Of a DNA stretch of 64,000 bases, positions 49,084 to 60,853 are shown in pieces. The notes beneath the pieces were generated by a model. It was not told the DNA's origin and did no database searches. It saw only the letters and a list, made by a program, of their open reading frames with translations. Origin of the DNA: Eucalyptus grandis (Eukaryota; Streptophyta; Magnoliopsida; Myrtales; Myrtaceae); contig NC_052616.1 of NCBI RefSeq assembly GCF_016545825.1, positions 56,055,623-56,119,622 of the forward strand, given 5' to 3'. Each line of letters begins with the position of its first letter. Position 1 is the stretch's first letter. A program made the translations under genes and the position numbers.

Positions 49084-51134
49084 TCAAGATTGCTTGGGAA
49101 CGCGGACAAGCTGGAAATCTTCCATAGACTGAACGATGCCTTCCGGCCTTTTAAAGTCTTCCTTTTTGTGCAATCTCCTCACTCTTGGCATTGGCCTGAT
49201 TCTGAACAGAGAGGGCTTGCATCTTATCATTCAATGAACAGGAAGAAGCTTGACTTTCATTCTTCAAGCTTTGAACTTCGCATCCCAAGGCATAAATTTG
49301 ACCTCGCATTTCCAAGAGAATATTCATGATTCTCGCGAAAATCTGCTCCATTATCGGTCCGAGTACTTGCTTCGGCTCGATCGATGGAGTAAATGCAGAC
49401 GATGGTAGATCATCATAATCTCGCAGGTTTGGCGATGAAGCTTCATGACCTTCCTCTCGGAAATTGAGATGCATAAACATCCTGGGTCTGCAGGTGAGCG
49501 GCTGACTCCTTCACTTGCATCATGATATGAAGACTTCACTCATTTCTCCCGATCTCCCCTGTTTCCATGCCTACAGGTGGAGAAGAGATTTCCTCAGGTT
49601 CTCCTTCTTCTCTTCTTTCTTCTTCAGGTCTTTCTACCTCTACTTCTTTTTCAGCTTCTCTTTCTTCTTCTTCCTTCTCCTCTGCTTCTTTCGTCATTTG
49701 TTCCGATTCTTTCTGTGGAACAGGACAACTTAAATTCTTCAAAGCCATTGCATAGATGGTGATGTCTTCGTCATCATCTTCATCCTCAACGAGGAGAGCT
49801 CTTCTTCTCTTGGATGGAGCAACCATGGGCTCCTTCCCTTTTCTCTTAGATGCAGAAGAGATTTGATGAGATTTGGCAGGAGTCTTCTCCTTGAATTTCT
49901 CCAATTCCTTGCTCAGTTCCTTCAGACGCATTTTGGTCACCATTTTCAGTCCTACCACCATATGATCGCATGGTCGAACACAAAAGATTTGTGGAGGCTG
50001 AATATTCAGATGTCGAATAACTTCGTAACAAGGCTTGGGTAAGGGAGTTGACCTCTGTCCTTCATCATTGCTCTATACATGTGAAACATAACAGAGTGAG
50101 GGAGAGAAAACCTTTTTCCAAAGAGAATGGCATACATCAGCTTGGCCTCTGAACTTGAAACATCAGTCTTGGAGGTTGATTTCGGTCGGAGGCAATTAAT
50201 CACAATCTTGTGAAGCAAGATGTTGAATGCACTCATCCTTAAGTAGGTGATTTTCTCATCTGTTCTCTTGTCCTTCACCAGTTCAAGTGTGGCTCGAGCA
50301 ATGGAAACTTTGATTGGTTGATATTTTCCTCTTTCAACTCCTAACACATCTGCCAGCATATTCATATCCACAACATAATCTTGGTCTTTAACACTGAAGG
50401 AGAATCTATTTGCATCCTTGAATAGAAATATGCAGTTAATTCAGCATAAGCCTTTGTATTGTCAGAACAGAACTTTTCAAGTTGAAGATGATTGAACTTT
50501 TCCCTCAAGTTCACATTCACAGCATCCAGAAAATCAAAATCCACACTCCTAGGGTTTATTACCCCACGCTTCAGCAATTTCGAGTACAGATCCTTTTGTT
50601 CCTTTGATCTGAACAAATCTCCCATTTTTCCTTGAATTTCAGCCGCAATACCCATTTTCGATTGAAATAGGCTGTACAAATTGTCATCATCATTCCCATC
50701 TACAGGATTCGGCCTCCAATCACGAGGATCACTTGGGATATTCGCAAGGGTTTCCTCAGCCACCCCTTTACGAGCAATTCCCAAACTTTCCATTTTTCGC
50801 AGAAAAATATATTCGTTTCTATATTCTTTGTCTTTAAGAAAGTCATCAACATAGTTCAAAGGAGTACGAGTTCCTTTTAAGGCACGATATAGCTTGTAAA
50901 TAAAAGCGGGCTTTTGAACTCTTACGGGGTCTGCATCCTCGATGATTTCTTCCTGATGTTGATGAACAACGCCTTGAGGACTAGATGGTGGAGAATGACG
51001 CTGCCGAGAATGTTGTGGGCTCGCTTGCTGTTCGGGATTCACTTCTTCCTCGCAAGATCGAAGTGCGTAGGCCCCTCACTCATTTGCCGTGGTCCCCTAC
51101 TTGTGATTCTCGAAGACTTTCTTGAAGATGACAT
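49084..51134 (-). pseudogene. Env-like third ORF of Sire-II
   Basis: ATG 51134 (MSSSRKSSRITSRGPRQMSE) to stop 49084-49086. The longest uninterrupted piece, 51042-50362, encodes 226 residues including FIYKLYRALKGTRTPLNYVD and LEKFCSDNTKAYAELTAYFY. Further pieces give the central fold (VSIARATLELVKDK; NILLHKIVINCLRPK; GQLPYPSLVTKLF), a basic/acidic region (KRRRALLVEDEDDDED; an EEKEEEEREAEKEVEVE run near 49670), and a coiled-coil C-terminus (YALGCEVQSLKNESQASS). It is better preserved than the Sire-I copy. Resemblance is to Sirevirus env-like proteins. No membrane helix is seen. Confidence 0.72.
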
Positions 51135-51568
51135 CTTTCTCGGTTTTGGAAGATTCCTTGCTTGACTTTCCCGGGAAAGATGACAACTTTTTGAAGATTA
51201 AACAAAGAAGACAAACGGGAATGGAGGATCGATGCTTTCTAGGGTTTTCAAGAGTGAAGTGAAGAGGAATCGACAAAGTGCACGATCGGTTAAAAAGAGA
51301 AATAAATGAACCGTCACAAAGGAAATAAAAAAAATGCCTTTTTCAAAATAACTGTCTTCTTCCGCAAAAATAGCTATTTCAAAAATAACTTCCTTTTTGA
51401 AAATGAAACGATGTAATATTTACGTCGATTAAATATAGCAACAATTAAAACACAGTATGACGATCGTACCTTTTCAAGATAAGTTTAGAGAGAGAAAGAC
51501 TTACAATCTAACGGTCGTGCCAAGACTGTCTTTTAGATAAAGTCTTGTAAGTCTGAGTCTGAAAGTCT

Positions 51569-54500
51569 TTAGACTTTGATATCCTCATACCTCAAAATGT
51601 TGAGTCTGGAACGGATAGATTCAAATTGATTTTTCTCCAAAGGCTTTGTGAATATATCCACCAGTTGATTCTTTAAGTCAACAAATTGAATTGAAATATC
51701 TCCATTTTGAACATGGTCTCTAATAAAGTGATGTCGAATCTCTATATGCTTTGCTCTTGAATGGAGAATTGGATTTTTGGTGAGGTTGATAGCGCTGGTG
51801 TTGTCGCAATTAATCTCCGTGCATGAGTCTTCAATTTCAAAGTCTCTTAGCTGTTGTTTTATCCATAGAATTTGCGAACAGCAGCTTCCAAGATCTACAT
51901 ACTCTGCTTATGTTGTTGAAAGAGATACAGTGCTTTGTTTCCTTGAAAACCAAGACACTGTCCCGTTTCCAAGCAATTGGCAAGTTCCCGAAGTGCTATT
52001 TCTATCAACTCTGCAACCGGCCAGATCTGCGTCTGAATACCCCGGAAGATTAAAGTCTCCCTTCTTAGGATACCAAAGACCGATGCTTGATGATGAAGCA
52101 ACATATTTAATGATGCGTTTCGCAAAGACCGAGATGAGATTCTCTAGGATCGCGAAACCTAGCACGAGATGCAAACACTCAACAAAATGTCAAGTCTAGA
52201 AGTAGTAAGATAAAGAAGTGATCCAATAATGCTCATGTACAGCTTTTGATCAACTTTCTTCCCTTCTTCATCTTTGTCTATCTTTAAAGAACTTGACATT
52301 GGTATGTCGGTCTTTTGCACTTTTCCAGTCCAAACCTTTTGACAAGATCATTAACATATTTTTCTTGATAAATAAAAGTTCCTTCCTTCAATTGTTTTAC
52401 TTGAAGACCAAGAAAGAATGTTAACTCTCCCATCATACTCATTTCAAACTCATCCCGCATAGACTTAAAAAATTTCTTGCCTGAGACTTTCATTAGAGGA
52501 TCCAAAAATAATATCATCCACATATATTTGAACAAGTAAGAAACTTTTGTTTTCCTTTTTGATAAATAAAGTCGTATCTACTTTACCTTTGACAAAACCA
52601 TTTTGTATTAAGAACTTACTTAATCTGTCGTACCAAGCCCGAGGTGCTTGCTTTAAACCATACAAAGCCTTTTCAGTCCAAGACCGAGTCGCTTCTTTGG
52701 GTCTTCAAACCCTGGTGGTTGTTCCACATAAACTTCCTCATGGATAAATCCATTTAGGAAGGCGCTTTTGACGTCCATTTGGAATAACCTGAAATTCTTA
52801 TAACAAGCAAACGCAAGTAATAGTCGAATAGCTTCTAACCTTGCTCTTTGGAGCGTAAGTCTCATCATAGTCTATTCCTTCTTCTTGCGTATATCCCTTG
52901 GCCACGGGTCTTGCTTTGTTTCGTACGACTTTTCCTTTCTCATTCATCTTGTTTCTGAACACCCATTTAGCTCCAATAACAGTTTTACCTTTTGGTTTGG
53001 ATGTCAATTCCCAAACATCATTAATGTTGAACTGTTCGAGCTCTTCTTACATAGCTTCAATCCAGCTTTCATCGATAAAGCTTCTTCTATGCTCTTTGGT
53101 TCAATTTCGAAACGAGAGCCACAAAGACTAGACTCTTCTCGCCTTTTTGATGCAGTGCGAATTCCTTCATTAATTTCGCCGATTATAAGATCTTTGGGAT
53201 GATTTGGACTTATGCTTCCAGTTACTTGTTGATGTATCCGGTTCGATGATCTCTCTCTTTATTTAGATCTTCATGAACAACCTGATGCTGGTTTTCCAGA
53301 GTCTGAGATGCTTCTTAAGTTGTAGACTTTGGAGAGTCGGAGCGAGAGTTCGAGACTCTTTTGATGAGTCGACTTGATTCATCTTGCGTTGAGTCTTGAA
53401 ATTTGACATTCATTGACTCCTCCACAGACTGGCTCTTCTTGTTATAGACTTTGTAGGCTTTGCTTGATGTAGAATATCCAAGGAAGATACCTTCATATGA
53501 TCTTTCTTCAAACTTACCAACTCGATCTTTTGCATTTTTCAATATAAAACATTTGCAACCGAATACATGAAAGTATGAAACAATAGGCTTCTTATCTTTG
53601 AATAACTCATAAGGGGTTTTCTATAGAATAGGTCTTAAGAAGACTCTATTTATGATATAGCATGTTGTTGAAACAGCTTCAGCCCAAAATCGTGAAGAAA
53701 TCTTACTTTCAATTAAAAGAGTTCTAGCCATTTCTTGAAGAGATCTATTCTTTCTTTCCACAACTCCATTTTGCTGAGGAGTATATGGAGAGGAGAACAC
53801 ATGCTTAAAGCCAGATTCATCACAGAATTTTGTAAAATCTTGATTTTCAAATTCACCTCTGTGATCTGTTCTTATACTAGAGATAACACATCCTTTTTCA
53901 TTTTGAACCTTTTTAGCAAATTTTTCAAAATACAAAAAGGTTTCGGACTTACTTGCAAGGAAATATACCCAAGTAAAACGGGAATAATCATCAACAATTA
54001 CTAGGCAATATTTCTTACCCCCAATACTCTGTGTTCTGGTTGGTCCGAAGAGATCCATATGCAGCATCTATAGTACATGATTAGTAGAGACATGATTTAT
54101 TGGCTTAAATGAATTTCTTACCTGCTTTCCCAGAATACATGGAGTGCATGGATCAGTCTTTTGGTATGGCAATTTGGGTAGACCTCGAACTAGCTGCTTT
54201 GATGAGATTTTGGCTAATTTCTTCATGTTGACATGACCAAGCTTTTTGTGCCATAAGCTTGCTTCATCTTGAATTGAGGTAAGACATTGCGATTCATTTG
54301 GTTTCACATCCGAAGATAGATATTTCCATGTCTTCGACCTATGAAAGGCGAGTAGAGTCTTTACCGATTCGTAACATGTTCCTTCTTGAAAGAAGATCTT
54401 GAAACCAGTATCACACAATTGACTAATGCTGAGAAGATTGTAATTGAGTCCTTCCACTAAGGAAACATTACTTATTGTGAGAGTTCCAATTTTCACGGTT

Positions 54501-54610
54501 CCAAATCCCACAATACTTCCTTTGTTGTTTCCACTAAATGAAACTTTTCCACCATTTACTTGAGCAAGCTTTATAAAACAATTTGAGTCTCTGTCATGTG
54601 TCTTGAGCAT
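51569..54610 (-). pseudogene. Sire-II pol (protease edge, integrase, RT, RNase H)
   Basis: Blocks in order: NYNLLSISQLCDTGFKIFFQ; LWHKKLGHVNMKKLAKIS; integrase core 54067-53621 with LVIVDDYSRFTWVYF, RTDHRGEFEN and NGVVERKNRS, so a complete DDE triad; RT with TVIGAKWVFRNKMNEKGK, LLAFACYKNFRLFQMDVKSA and LLVQIYVDDIIFGSSNE (52510); RNase H with SSIGLWYPKKG and DADLAGC, ending at TAA 51569-51571. Small frameshifts break it near 53620, 53315, 52800, 52465 and 52174. Confidence 0.88.
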
Positions 54611-54657
54611 CCGCTGTCAAGATACCACTTTACCTGTTTCTTGACGGAGACCCGCAT

Positions 54658-56344
54658 TTAAAATAAACTCTCAAGCTTTCTTTGGTACCCAAATTTTCTT
54701 GGGTCCTTTGGTGTTAGTAAGATAAAAGTATTAGCCCATACTTTCTTAACAGGTTTCCATACCATAGGACACTCTTTTTCAAAGTGATCCGGACTGTTGC
54801 ACTTTGAACATCTGAGAGCATTTCTTCCTACAGGTTTTACAAAAACTTTCTTGAAATGATTTTTGTAAGCCCTTTTCGAGGGTCTTTTCTTAATTCTTTC
54901 TTTTACTTTAGGAAAATCAATCAAGGGAATTGTTTCGCCGACATACCTAGACCAGACTTATTGAAGTAAGGTCTTTGAGCTGAAAGAATTTTTTCAAGTT
55001 TCTCAGACCCTATTGAAAATTTCTTTGAAATATTTGGTAAGTCTGTTTTTAAAAGAGCATTTTCTTTTAAAAGATTATCTTCATTTTCTTTAAGAGTGGA
55101 AACAGTCAAGTCTAGACTTTTAACTCTTTCTACTAAAACATTTTCCTTTTGTTTTAGAGCTGAGTTTTCCTTTTTCAGTTCGGAAATTCTTTTGAGAGAA
55201 GTCTTAAAACTAAAACACGGTTCATCAATGTATTTAGAAACTTTGACAGGAATTTTAAAATTACTTGCCTCAAATTCACCGGCTCGAGTCCGATCTAGAG
55301 TCCGAGTCCGATTGTGCCATCGGACATAGATTGGCATATTCATTATCACTTTCTTCACACTCTATATCACTCCAGGTTTCGGCTTTGAGAGCTTTTCGAA
55401 ATTTTTCAGCTTTTCCTCTCTTCTTCTTCAGAAGAGGACAATTGGGTCTGATGTGTCCCTTTTTCTTATATTCAAAGCAGACTACATCTTTGTTTGGTTC
55501 CTCATCATCACCGTAGACTTGTTCGCTGTCTTTGAAAGCTTTGTTTCTTTGAGTTGAACCTTCTTCCTTTTCTATTCAGTTTTCTGAATCTTCTTATCAT
55601 GAGAGCAAGCTCCTCATCGTCCATATCATCTTCAGAATCTGTATCATCAGAATCATCATTTGATTTTAATGCAATGGATTTCTTATCTTTTGGATCTTCA
55701 TCTTCATTGATCCGTTCCACTTCATAAGATGAAGAGTTCCAATCAGCTCGTCGACGAGATAGTGACATAATTCTTTGCGTCTCTCTTATCGAAGTCTTTA
55801 TGTGATTCCAATCCTTGGAGAGTCCACGCAGTAACTTGTTTACCTTCATGGGATAGAAATTGGTTGACCTTGATTTTCAAGACCATTCATAATATCTCGT
55901 AAAACGACTAAACATGTCGGTTATGGATTCTCGATTTCATTTTGAAGGCTTCGTATTGACCGAGAAGAATATTGATTCTTGTTTCCTTCACTCGGTCTGG
56001 TCCTTCATAGGTGCTATGCAATCTGTTCCAAACTTCTTTTGCTGTAACACAAGAAGATATTCCATTATATTCAGTTGGTGACAAAGCACAATATAAGGAG
56101 TAAATTGCTTTTGCATCAAGTGCTTGTCTCTTGACTATCTCTTCCTGAGTCATTCCACTGGTCTCATCAGTTTCTTTCCCTCTTTCAGAGACTCATGCAA
56201 AGTGGTAGGAGTAATTCCTTTTTCTACAACGTCCCATTCCAGAGGATCCTTTGATCGTAGGAAAGCTTTCATCTTGTTTTTCTAGATGTTGTAATCCTTT
56301 CCATCAAAGTAGGGTGGTGCGGGTATTGCTTTGCCCTTCCATCA
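54658..56344 (-). pseudogene. Sire-II gag (main part)
   Basis: The gag core has AKAIYSLYCALSPTEYNGIS, VKETRINILLGQYEAF and MKVNKLLRGLSKDWNHIKTS. An acidic linker follows (DDSDDTDSEDDMDDEELALM), then a zinc-knuckle region near 55480, a coiled coil (LKKENSALKQKENVLVERVK, about 55190-55060), and a clean CCHC knuckle CSKCNSPDHFEKEC near 54805. It is cut off from its start codon by the 56345-56735 insert and broken by small indels. Confidence 0.87.
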
Positions 56345-56735
56345 CCCTTGCCTCGGAAACGACCCGGGCGCCTAGCGCGAATTCGCGAGCCAGCCCTTTC
56401 TTTAGTTTTGTTCCACGAATGACACGGTGAATGATTCTTCATGAGATCCTGCTCGGGCGTCTAGTCCATCGAGTAAGGCAGCGAGTTCTCTTTAGGCACA
56501 ACAACCGGTTTCGGCCTGCCATGGCCTCGTCGAGAGCGGCATCGGCTCCGCCAGTTTGTGCACGGGAGGCCTACCCCGTCTTGAGCTCTAAGTAATGTAA
56601 TCCTTCTATCCTAGAACTCCTAGCACCAACCGTCCCGACGCCACTCCCACTTTGTGTTCTACCCTCGCCTCATACTCTTCACAGATAACCCCAGCGCCAC
56701 TCACAAGTGTCACGAGTACGGGAGGATTCACGGTG
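56345..56735. other. Unidentified ~391-bp insert at the start of Sire-II gag
   Basis: Sire-I reads directly from CTTCCATCA to GGTGCTAGCATAC. In Sire-II these are separated by about 391 bp that are more GC-rich and unlike anything else in the window (for example CGGGCGCCTAGCGCGAATTC near 56366). No TIR, poly(A) or clear TSD is seen. It could be organelle-derived or filler DNA captured during break repair. I do not recognise it. Confidence 0.75.
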
Positions 56736-56815
56736 TGCTAGCATACTAGCCATGGATCTTTAACTCTAAAGTAAAACACTTCAAACAAAGTGAGTACACG
56801 AGCTCTGATACCAAT
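56736..56815 (-). other. Sire-II gag start codon and primer binding site
   Basis: ATG at 56753-56751 begins MASMLA. The primer site TGGTATCAGAGC on the minus strand lies at 56802-56813, just inside the 5' LTR end at 56816. Confidence 0.85.
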
Positions 56816-57746
56816 TGAGATAGCTAGTATAAACACCTAAAGGGGGTAAATAGGTGCACAAACAATTTATCGAAATACGGAAGCGATTCTTAGCATATGA
56901 TAGAAAGGAAATTCTCTCTTGATTAACAAAATGAAATACGATCGAGGTAAGAGAGTGAGGAAGAGAAAATTGAACACAGGATTTATAGTGGTTCGGCTTT
57001 ATTCTAAGCCTACGTCCACTCTTCCGCACCGACAGCCCACCGGCTGGATTTCACTATGATCAAAAGAGAAGTTACAGCACAGCTTTGCCTTGATTCCACA
57101 AAGTGTAGATGTTCTACCACACCTCCTCAAGGTTTCTCACAAATATAGACTCTCTTTTGTATACAAGTATTCGCTCAAAGGAATTGTTTAAACAAAAAGG
57201 AGCTTCAGACTTTGGAATTCTTCTATCGTGCACACCTCGAACAACTAAGAACGTCTTTCTTATATACTCCTTTATGCCATCATACCCGTTGGCACTTACC
57301 AAAGGAATTCCTCCAATCTACCCGTTGGACGGAATCAATTAGGAAGATTGTTCGAGCTATTAAAGGAACGTGTTGATAGCCCATCAATCATGTTCGCCCA
57401 TACAATCAGGATCTTGGTTTCCATAAGTAGAACCTTCCAATAATATTTAGACAATCATCGAATCTTCAATCATCGAATCAATCTTGATCAATCAAAGAAT
57501 TCTGTTACGTCTTTTCCAGCCACGAGATCTTCTCCAGATGATAAGGTTAAATCCTTAACGAAACATCCAGTTCTGGATAACCTTTCTTCAACGGATTAGA
57601 GACTGTCAATGAGGATAGACTTTGAGTCTTGAGTCCGGCTGTCCGGAAGTCTTCAGACTTTAAATAACAGAGTCTGCAAACCTTCAGACTAGACTGATAG
57701 AAACATTTTGTCAACTTCAAAACACTTCAAAAAGATTTCTCCAACA
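56816..57746 (-). repeat. 5' LTR of Sire-II
   Basis: It starts TGAGATAGCTAG and ends TCTCCAACA. A TATAAATCC promoter word lies on the minus strand near 56980. The sequence near 57640-57710 keeps CAGACT words that are altered in the partner LTR. Confidence 0.92.
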
Positions 57747-59817
57747 ACGTACATTTTATGGACCTAATTCTATATGACGTGCACATGATTTTTTATTCTA
57801 AAAATGCAATCTATCCTAGAAATTGCAACTAATTTATCCTAAGACAAATTTTTATTTTTTTATGAAATGCAAAACATAACTATCTAGATTAAAATTCTAT
57901 CCAGCTTATAATAAAGATCGGGTCAGACTAAATCCTAATTTAAACTAAGATATTCTCTTAACCTAGCAAGTTCTAACCTAAGATGCAAAAATCAATCTAA
58001 ACTTAAAATGAAACATGCAATTTATTCTAATATGCCATGACGTGCAAAAAATGCTCTAATTCTAATTTTTTCTTTTATGAAATTCGAAATTAAGATTAAA
58101 CATACAATTCAAATAAAAAAAAAACTAACATCTTAAATGAATGCATTTTCTTTTTCTTTTTTTCTTTTTTATGATTCAAAATAAAATCCATATTCTAAAT
58201 ATGCAAGATAAAAAAAAAAAAAAACAACGCTAATCCTAATTCAGATTTTTTTTATTTCTTTTTCCTTTTACGAAAATAAAATTGACTCAAACACCACGAC
58301 ATCAAATCAAGCAAGATAATGTTGATATCCAAAAATTGGTGAACCATATCTCGCGTAAGATCGGGTTGACTAATTTTAAAATTAAATCGCAAATCGAATC
58401 TCGGGCGTAAAATTGGATTGTTGATTTTTGTCGATTTTTGTAAGATATTGCGAGTCAGATGTCAGGCATGAAAATCGGACTGTCAATCCCTAGCTTGAGG
58501 GACTATTTCATATTGGAATATCAATCATATATTAAGGAACAATTCCGCTAAAATAGAATATTAAAGAAAATAAAGAAAATAAAAAAATAAGAGAAAAACT
58601 ACTTAATCTGATTTTTCTTTTTCTCTTTTTTCGAGCACGGCTTGCTTGCGGGTCTCCAAAGGCAGCGGATCAATCGGTCCAGCAAAGGGAACTCGGCAAG
58701 GGCGGCGGAGACACGGCTGGTCGCAGGTCGGGCGGGATAGGGGCGGCACGGGCGAAGCCACCAATGTCCTGGCACCGGCAAAGAGGACGCAACAAGTGGG
58801 CGGAGATGAGCAGTGATGATGGCTCCGTCGGACTGGTGCAGCGGCTCAATAGTGACGGCAGCTTCGTGCACTCGGCAAAGGCAACACCAAGTCGTCGGAT
58901 CGCTGGATCTGCGGAGTCGGGTCACTGGTCAGAGGTTGCGGTGGTCAGATCTAGCTGCAGGAGCGGAGGTAGGCGCTAGGGTGGCTGCAACAGATCATTG
59001 GCGAAGACGGGGCTGCATTGCTTTGCGTGGGGGCGAAGGTTCGGGCAGCAGAAGAGGTCGCCAGCGAGTCGAGGGCGAGATCGATGGAGCGGCGGTGGCG
59101 TCGGGGAAGGACGGCGGAGGTCACGACCGAAGCAGGGAATGCCGGGTGCTGGGTCGCAAGCAGATCTCAAGCACGGGCGTTGAGGAGCATCGCAGGCATC
59201 GGCGAGGGCGAGGTGGAGCGACAAGACCGTTGGTGTAGCGTGGCGGCGGCGGCGAGCGGACTTGCGAAGTGGAGAGGTGCCGTGTGTCGGCGTCGCGATA
59301 CCGGCAGAGCAGTCGGACGAAGCCGGCTGGCGTGTTCGAGCTTCTCCCTCACGAAGAAGACGATGCGGTGGCCTCTTTTTCTTTCTCTCTCTCTTCTCTT
59401 ACGTCACTTTCACTCTCTTTTCTCTCACCTGTCTTCTCTGCTGCAGACTTTCGTGTTTTTTCTCTTTTTTCCTTCTTTCCACGAAGAGAACCCCCGCTTT
59501 TCCGAAGCCTTGCCCCCTATTTATGGAGTGAAAACCCAGTTTGTTCTACCTATGAAGATTTGCATATATTGACCTAATCGCTAAGGATTATCCTTCGAAA
59601 CAGAGAGATGTGCTCAACAAGAAAATAGCCCCAAATTCTTTATGAAGATTTTTTAAGATAATTCACTCAACTTTTTATATGGCTTCATTATCCAAAATCG
59701 TTCAAAATCTCATTCCTCAACAAAATATTTTAACGAATTTTAATAGATAAGTTAAATATTATTGTTACCCTAATGTAAACAAATAAAATAAAAATAGTTA
59801 AAATTTAGGGGTCAACA
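57747..59817 (-). mobile_element. Right (5') LTR of the Ogre-like element, part 2
   Basis: It continues the LTR from ACGTACATTTTATGG to GGGGTCAACA and is followed by TSD AAGAA (59818-59822). The TATA-like CATAAATAG lies on the minus strand at about 59517-59525. The GC-rich stretch 58620-59350 parallels 24780-25500 in the left LTR. Open frames there are not conserved proteins. Confidence 0.92.
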
Positions 59818-60244
59818 AAGAATTTTTTGGAAGTAATTTTCCGTGAAATAAACGAAGCCTTAAAGTTAGATTTATTAAAACTAGTTTACAAAATTGTTTT
59901 ACTAAGAGAAATGTAAAATTGTGAGTGATCCTCTAAATAATCTGTTATATATAAGAATCAATAATAGCCCGATACCTTATTTAAAAAATTAGTCATATAA
60001 ACTAATCTTAGTAAGTCTAGTAATTTCCAAAAACAATACCCCAAAGTATTGGCTTAGTGGTTTAGAATTTGTCCCGTGCAGCGAATTAGACGAATAGAAC
60101 TGACTTAGTTCCCACAAGGATTATCAATTCAGATAATTAAAATGGATTTTCAGTCTTTAAAACAGAAAATCTCAAAAAAGCAAAGAAATAATTCGACAAT
60201 GCTTATATCGGTGCTACTAACTTTGTAAAAAATTGGATCTATTT
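59818..60244. other. Right edge of the split TIR element and a duplicated spacer block
   Basis: 59818-59862 completes the TIR element interrupted at 23040. From about 59866 to 60025 the spacer resembles 61963-62122: both contain TTTACAAAATTGTTTTACTA and similar following sequence. No gene is visible. Confidence 0.55.
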
Positions 60245-60740
60245 TTAAATGAATGGTCCATTAGTTTCGCGGAAAATAGGCCATTTCCGGAAAATATTTT
60301 CCGAAGTCATTTTCCAAGAAAATGACAATATTTTCTGGTGTTTGGTTAAATTCTGAAAATGTTTCAGAAAATATTTTTTGGTGTTCGGTGAGGAAAATAT
60401 TTTCCACTCACCAGATTGGCGAGTGTGAGTGTTAAGCTTGAGGCTCACCGGATCGACGAGCGCGGGTTAGAGATCAACGAGCTTGAGGTTCACCTGGTTC
60501 GACGACTAGCTAAGAAAGAAAAAAATGAAAAAAAAATGAAAAGGAAATTAAAAATAATTCAAATTAAAAAAAGAAAATTAAAAAATAATTCAAATAAAAA
60601 AAAAAAGAAAAGAAGAAGAAGAAATGGGAGGAAGAAATGAGGATTTGTAGGGGTGTGAGATAAAAGAGATTAAGTGAGGAAAATGTTTTCCACTTTTCAT
60701 ACTTTAGAAACATTTTCCCTAAAAAATTCAGGAATGGAAG
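60245..60740. mobile_element. Probable TIR element remnant of the AAAATATTTTCC family
   Basis: It begins with GGAAAATATTTTCC words near 60288. It has a short core with GCGAG/CTCACCGG near 60415-60500, an A-rich arm with AAG repeats (60510-60640), and ends near AAACATTTTCCCT. It resembles 22110-23039 in plan. Ends and TSD are not clear. Confidence 0.45.
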
Positions 60741-60853
60741 GTAACGTGAGAAATCATGTCACTATCACTATTGCATTCGTTTATCCAAAATGACGCCGTG
60801 CACGACCGTGGCGTAGAGATGCAAAGCTGGCAATATTAGAATGATTTGACTTA

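Larger units (their letters stand above)
47779..57746 (-). mobile_element. Sire-II: Sirevirus-type Ty1/copia element, 9968 bp
   Basis: Complete structure, minus orientation, inserted in the Ogre right LTR. TSD ACGTG (47774-47778) and ACGTA (57747-57751) differ by one base. The intact site ACGTG is visible in the left LTR at 23908-23912. LTRs are 47779-48704 and 56816-57746. Gene order is as in Sire-I, plus a foreign insert of about 391 bp in gag (56345-56735). Confidence 0.93.

Noticed and set aside
60050..60080. TGGCTTAGTGGTTT as a tRNA-like A box (possible SINE)
   Set aside because: No B box, cloverleaf, poly(A) end or TSD could be found nearby.
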